In this document: in pieces, positions 60,416 through 64,000 of the stretch
Layout of the letters: each line of letters starts with the position of its first letter
Position numbering within the stretch: the stretch's first letter is position 1
From: Mesorhizobium loti
GTDB lineage: Bacteria > Pseudomonadota > Alphaproteobacteria > Rhizobiales > Rhizobiaceae
Direction of reading: 5' to 3'
DNA: 64,000 nucleotides
Assembly: GCF_013170705.1 (NCBI RefSeq)
Contig: NZ_CP033334.1
Location: 5,929,501 to 5,993,500 of the forward strand
The notes under the pieces: model-generated
What the model was told of the DNA's origin: nothing
Seen by the model: the letters and a program-made list of their open reading frames with translations, nothing else
Databases searched by the model: none
Made by a program: the position numbers and the translations under genes

Positions 60416-61399
60416 ATGATGTCTCGCACCAGCCGATTTGCAACCCTGTTTGCCGGACTGTTCCTCGCATTCTCCATGGTCGCGATCGATCATGCCGAAG
60501 CGCGGCGCGGCGGCAGTTTCGGCAGCCGCGGCACGCGCACGTTCCAGTCGGCGCCGCCGACAAGGACCGCTCCGGCGCCGACCGCTCCGGTCGAGCGTTC
60601 GATGACGCCCAACACCGGCGTGAACCCTGCCGCCCGGCAGCCTCAGGCCGGCCCGCAGAGGCCGGGCTTCATGAGCGGCTTCGGCGGAACGATGATGCGC
60701 GGACTGCTGATCGGTGGCCTGATCGGGCTGCTCCTGGGCCAAGGCTTCGGCGGCCTGGCCGGCATGTTCGGCTTCCTGCTCCAGGCCCTGCTCATCGGTG
60801 GCGCGATCATGCTGGCCATCCGCTTCTTCCGCTCGCAATCCGCGCGTGGCCCCGCGCCAGCGCTCGCCGGTGCCGGCAATGTCCAGGCGTCGCGATTTGA
60901 GAACCGCGCAACGGGACAGCAGCAGGCGGCAGGCTCGTTCTCAATCCCCGGCTTTGGTTCGGGCGGAGGCTCTCCGGCCACTGCTGTCTCCGAGGAGATC
61001 ACACTGGCTCAGAGCGACCTCGATGCGTTTCAGCAGTTGCTGACCGACGTCCAGGAAGCTTTCGGGCGCGAAGACCATGCCGCCCTGCGCCAGGCAACGA
61101 CGCCCGAAATGGTGTCCTATCTCTCGGAAGAACTGGCCGACAATGCCCAGAAAGGTCTCAGGAACGAGGTCTCTGACATCACTCTGCTGCAGGCCGACAT
61201 CGCCGAAAGCTGGCGCGAGGATGACCGCGACTACGCCACGGCGGCGCTGCGCTACGAGTCTCGCGACGTGATGCGCGAACGGGCCAGCGGCAAGGTCGTC
61301 GAGGGCGACGAGGGCCATCCGACCGAAACGACCGAGCTATGGACATTCACGCGTCAGAACGGCTCGAGCTGGAAACTCTCGGCCATACAGCAGGCCTGA
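60416..61399 (+). CDS. Tim44-domain membrane protein
   Basis: A 327-residue protein: N-terminal signal or anchor (TLFAGLFLAFSMVAID), a Pro/Ala/Thr- and Arg-rich stretch (about 30-85), two adjacent hydrophobic helices with Gly motifs (LLIGGLIGLLLGQGFGGLAGMFGFLLQALLIGG within 100-135), then a Tim44/TIM44-like cone domain from about 195 (SDLDAFQQLLTDVQEAF... to WTFTRQNGSSWKLSAIQQ). Bacterial Tim44-like proteins are inner-membrane proteins of mostly unknown role. ATG 60416 or 60419 can be the start. Confidence 0.87.
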   Translation: MMSRTSRFATLFAGLFLAFSMVAIDHAEARRGGSFGSRGTRTFQSAPPTRTAPAPTAPVERSMTPNTGVNPAARQPQAGPQRPGFMSGFGGTMMRGLLIGGLIGLLLGQGFGGLAGMFGFLLQALLIGGAIMLAIRFFRSQSARGPAPALAGAGNVQASRFENRATGQQQAAGSFSIPGFGSGGGSPATAVSEEITLAQSDLDAFQQLLTDVQEAFGREDHAALRQATTPEMVSYLSEELADNAQKGLRNEVSDITLLQADIAESWREDDRDYATAALRYESRDVMRERASGKVVEGDEGHPTETTELWTFTRQNGSSWKLSAIQQA

Positions 61400-61730
61400 G
61401 CCCGGCCAGTTCATCCGGAGGGGCGCTGCAAGCCCCTCAGCGCACGATCCTGACGCACATCGGCGTGCCGATCTCGATGGCGCGTCCGGTGTCGGTTCAG
61501 GCTGCCGACGAAGACCAGACAGTCCGTGCTCATGATTCCTCCCTGCCCGCCTGCGCCTGGGCGTGCGGGGCCGGTCAAAATTTCGCCTGCCCTCGCTTGC
61601 AACGCAACCCCATATGTGAAAATACTATTTACAAAAGAAGATTGACGGGAGGAGACGCCGTGCAGCCAAGCGCTTTCAGCGGTATTCAAGCGGTTGCCCG
61701 GAGCCTCCTGCGAGACCGCCGGAGCCAGCC
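61400..61730. other. 331-base region without an intact gene
   Basis: Between the Tim44-domain gene and the MaoC-family gene. Holds the possible gene remnant at 61411-61533 on the minus strand and, from about 61600, an AT-rich stretch (ATATGTGAAAATACTATT) that could carry the promoter of the MaoC operon. No hairpin with a T-run was seen. Confidence 0.5.
61411..61533 (-). pseudogene. Possible remnant of a beta-propeller lactonase-type gene
   Basis: A 40-codon frame with an excellent ribosome site (GGGAGGAATC-ATG). It starts MSTDCLVFVGSLNR, resembling the first strand of the lactonase family (6-phosphogluconolactonase-like), then loses the family pattern and ends after an Arg/His-rich stretch. 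The abrupt loss suggests a truncated or frameshifted gene; a genuine small protein is the alternative. Low confidence. Confidence 0.25.
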
Positions 61731-62282
61731 ATGACCGACTTCGCCCCGACCGTGGGGGTCGCCTCGACGCACCCGAGGAACATGCCCGAGGAGCACGCCG
61801 CCTTGCCGGTGTGGAATGCCGAGAACTGGTTCTACGAAGACTGGCCGGTCGGCCAGAAAATCCGCTCCTTGCGGCGCACGATGGCCGAGGGCGACAGCCA
61901 TCTGTTCAACACGCTGGTGCTCGACATCCACCCCTACGTGCAAGACCAGATGTTCGCCGAGAGCGAAGGCATTTTCGGCAAGCGGCTGATCGCCGGCGCC
62001 TTCGTCTTTTCGGCGGGCCTCGGGCTGGTCGCCACCAACTGCGTCAACGCCTTTTCCTACGGCTATGACAAGCTCCGCTTCATAAAGCCTGTCTTCATTG
62101 GCGACACGATCTATTCGATCCGCTCCAACCTCGACAAGAAGCCCCGCTACAAGGAGATGGGGCTGATCCGCGCCAGCTACGAAGTGTTCAAGGGCGAAGG
62201 CGAACTCGTTCTGTATTGCGAGCACCTGCAGACGGTGAAGTATCGCAACCCCGCCGATTTCGTCGGCAAGACGGAGAAATGA
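61731..62282 (+). CDS. MaoC-family (hot-dog fold) dehydratase
   Basis: A 183-residue single hot-dog-domain protein of the MaoC/R-specific enoyl-CoA hydratase family: [25 protein letters not shown] (the GDSHLF segment holds the catalytic Asp region), [25 protein letters not shown], and [13 protein letters not shown]. It hydrates or dehydrates an acyl-CoA, for example a methylmalyl-CoA/mesaconyl-CoA-type substrate. ATGA overlap with the CoA-transferase gene makes an acyl-CoA pathway clear; the acyl group is unknown. Confidence 0.87.
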   Translation: MTDFAPTVGVASTHPRNMPEEHAALPVWNAENWFYEDWPVGQKIRSLRRTMAEGDSHLFNTLVLDIHPYVQDQMFAESEGIFGKRLIAGAFVFSAGLGLVATNCVNAFSYGYDKLRFIKPVFIGDTIYSIRSNLDKKPRYKEMGLIRASYEVFKGEGELVLYCEHLQTVKYRNPADFVGKTEK

Positions 62283-63445
62283 GGATGCCGGCAGCAGCCG
62301 AATTGCCGCTCGCCGGTCTCGTCGTCGTCGACATGAGCCAGTTCCTGTCCGGGCCCTATTGCTCGCTCCGGCTGCTCGATCTCGGCGCCCGCGTCATCAA
62401 GATCGAACGCCCGGACGGTGGCGACCTGTCGCGCCGGCTCTATCTCAGCGACACCGAGATCGGTGGCGACTCCACCATCTTCCACGCCATCAACCGGGCC
62501 AAGGAAAGTCTCGCCATCGACCTCAAGAACGAGGCCGATCTAAAGGCGTTGCGCGGGCTTCTGGCCAAGGCCGACGTGCTGATCCAGAATTTCCGGCCAG
62601 GCGTCATCGAGCGGCTCGGCTTCGACTATGAGGCGGTCCGCAAGATCAATCCAAGGCTCGTCTATGCCTCGATCAGCGGCTATGGCGAAGAGGGTCCATG
62701 GGTAAAGCGGCCCGGCCAGGACCTGCTGGCGCAGTCGCGCTCCGGCGTGATGTGGCTGAATGGCGACGAGGACCAGGGACCGGTGCCGTTCGGGCTTGCG
62801 ATCGGCGACATGCTGGCGGGTGCTGCCTGCGCGCAAGGCATTCTGGCCGCCCTGGTGCGGCGCGGCATCACCGGCCAGGGCAGCCATATCGAAACCAGCC
62901 TGCTCGAGGCGCTGGTCGACTTCCAGTTCGAGGTGCTGACGACGCATCTCAATGACGGCCGCCGCCTGCCGCGACGCTCGAGCTTCCGCAGCGCGCATGC
63001 CTATCTCTCGGCACCTTATGGCGTCTACCCGGCCAAGGATGGCTATCTCTCCATCGCCATGACGCCGATCCCGAAACTCGCCGATCTGCTGTCGCTCAAT
63101 GAGCTGGCGCCCTATCGCGACAAACCGGCCTCGTGGTTCACCGCGCGCGACGACATCAAGGCGATCATCGCGCAACGGATCGCCACCAAGACCATCGACG
63201 AATGGCTTGCCATTCTCGAGCCAGCCGACATCTGGTGCGCCAGGGTACTGACCTGGCCGGAGATGCTGGCAAGCGAGGGATTTCAGTCGCTAGACATGCT
63301 GCAGACGGTGACACGCGAGGACGATGTCTCTATCCTCACCACCAGTTCGCCACTCAGGGTCGACGGCATCAGGGCCAAGGTCGATCGCGCCGCACCGCGC
63401 ATCGGCGAACACAGCGCGGCGATCCGCGCGGAGTTCGGCCTTTGA
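62279..63445 (+). CDS. Family III (CaiB/BaiF) CoA-transferase
   Basis: A 388-residue enzyme that moves CoA between carboxylic acids. N-terminal [70 protein letters not shown], and the region with the catalytic Asp177 ([21 protein letters not shown], then [16 protein letters not shown]) all match. I use ATG 62279, which overlaps the MaoC stop; ATG 62285 is an alternative. It activates an acid to its CoA ester for the MaoC enzyme, and its end overlaps the next gene (TTGA). Confidence 0.92.
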   Translation: MRMPAAAELPLAGLVVVDMSQFLSGPYCSLRLLDLGARVIKIERPDGGDLSRRLYLSDTEIGGDSTIFHAINRAKESLAIDLKNEADLKALRGLLAKADVLIQNFRPGVIERLGFDYEAVRKINPRLVYASISGYGEEGPWVKRPGQDLLAQSRSGVMWLNGDEDQGPVPFGLAIGDMLAGAACAQGILAALVRRGITGQGSHIETSLLEALVDFQFEVLTTHLNDGRRLPRRSSFRSAHAYLSAPYGVYPAKDGYLSIAMTPIPKLADLLSLNELAPYRDKPASWFTARDDIKAIIAQRIATKTIDEWLAILEPADIWCARVLTWPEMLASEGFQSLDMLQTVTREDDVSILTTSSPLRVDGIRAKVDRAAPRIGEHSAAIRAEFGL

Positions 63446-64000
63446 CCACGCTCAAGGGCATGACCTGGAGCCATCCGCGCGGCTATGATCCGATGGTTGC
63501 CTGCTCGTCTCTCTGGCAGCGGAAAACCGGCGTCGCTATCGAGTGGGACAAGCGCTCGCTGCAGGACTTCGAATCCTTCCCGGTCGAGGAGCTGGCCCGC
63601 GCCTACGACCTGATCGTCATCGACCATCCGCATGTCGGCCAGATCACGGCGGAAAGCTGCCTGGCGCCACTGGATGTCGCCGGCCGCGAAGCGGAGCGCA
63701 CCGCGCTCGCTTCGGGCAGCGTCGGCCAATCCTATCCGAGCTATAGCTGGCAAGGGCGGCAATGGGCCTTCCCGATCGATGCCGCCAGCCAGGTCCAGGG
63801 CTGGCGGCCGGATGCGCTCGATACGCCGCCGGCTCGCTGGAGCGAGGTGCTCGATCTCGCCCGGCAAGGCCGCGTGTTATTGCCGTTGAGGCCGCCGCAT
63901 GTGCTGATGGTTTTCTACACGCTGGCCGGCAATCTCGGACACGCTTGCGCCACCGATCCTTCCGGTGATCTCATCGATATCGAAACCGGCAGCCAAATTT
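63442..64000 (+). CDS. Extracellular solute-binding-protein-like protein without signal peptide, cut by the window end
   Basis: About 186 residues are visible. The fold pattern is that of family 1 (sugar-type) ABC binding proteins: MTWSHPRGYDPMVACSSLWQ, YDLIVIDHPHVGQI, APLDV, and QWAFPIDAASQVQGWRPD. It begins at a TTG overlapping the CoA-transferase stop, or at ATG 63460, and has no signal peptide or lipobox in either case, so as read it would be cytoplasmic. It is translationally coupled to the acyl-CoA genes. It could be a cytosolic binding protein or an enzyme derived from this fold. Confidence 0.75.
   Translation, partial: MTTLKGMTWSHPRGYDPMVACSSLWQRKTGVAIEWDKRSLQDFESFPVEELARAYDLIVIDHPHVGQITAESCLAPLDVAGREAERTALASGSVGQSYPSYSWQGRQWAFPIDAASQVQGWRPDALDTPPARWSEVLDLARQGRVLLPLRPPHVLMVFYTLAGNLGHACATDPSGDLIDIETGSQI

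Overview
The window is 64 kb of GC-rich, tightly packed chromosomal-type DNA from an alphaproteobacterium of the order Hyphomicrobiales, most likely a Mesorhizobium-like soil bacterium or plant symbiont. The reasons are the gene order pcaD-C-H-G-B-pobA with divergent pcaQ, a GguC/AraD1-family protein, many FadR/FCD-type GntR regulators, and the very high load of ABC importers paired with catabolic enzymes. The species call is inference from gene content. I found no rRNA, tRNA, CRISPR array, transposase, integrase or phage gene. Nearly every gene belongs to a nutrient-uptake or catabolic operon with its own regulator.

Layout. 1-1.7 kb: a truncated FAH-family hydrolase and a divergent GntR regulator. 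1.7-7.5 kb: the protocatechuate branch of the beta-ketoadipate pathway (pcaDCHGB plus pobA, one tightly overlapping operon) with pcaQ and a recognisable PcaQ box. 7.7-18.4 kb: a sugar/sugar-acid module (aldose epimerase, GntR regulator, IlvD/Edd-type aldonate dehydratase, SDR dehydrogenase, GguC/AraD1 protein, a PotDABC-like importer) and a GlcD-type flavoprotein. 18.6-27.8 kb: two divergent operons around a GntR gene; one carries DUF3830, TIGR04076, aldo/keto reductase and SnoaL-like proteins plus a periplasmic binding protein, the other the matching LivGFHM transporter and a flavin amine oxidase. 27.8-32.2 kb: an operon of M20 deacylase, APH-type (hydroxylysine-kinase-like) kinase, class III aminotransferase/phospho-lyase and GntR, which reads as a phosphorylate-then-eliminate route for a hydroxylated amine.

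32.3-41.4 kb: a GNAT gene overlapping a large MalT-like LuxR ATPase regulator, then a histone-deacetylase-fold amidohydrolase directly in front of a Urt/amide-type ABC importer. 41.4-45.6 kb: a TPP enzyme, a Rieske oxygenase and a LysR regulator. 45.6-57.8 kb: a peptide-use region (FAD oxidase and S9 peptidase on one strand; M19-type dipeptidase, DppABCDF-type importer and CocE/NonD hydrolase on the other). Two copies of a TAGACA-N4-TGTCT palindrome sit in its promoter regions, suggesting one shared regulator. 57.8-64 kb: a LysR/MDR pair, a small zinc-ribbon protein, a Tim44-domain membrane protein, and the beginning of a MaoC / CoA-transferase / solute-binding-protein operon that leaves the window.

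The strongest candidates for something undescribed are the deacylase-kinase-phospho-lyase operon, the DUF3830/TIGR04076 transporter cluster, the HDAC-like amidohydrolase with its Urt-type importer, and the two-site peptide regulon. All substrate assignments are inferences; families are read from motifs without database searches.
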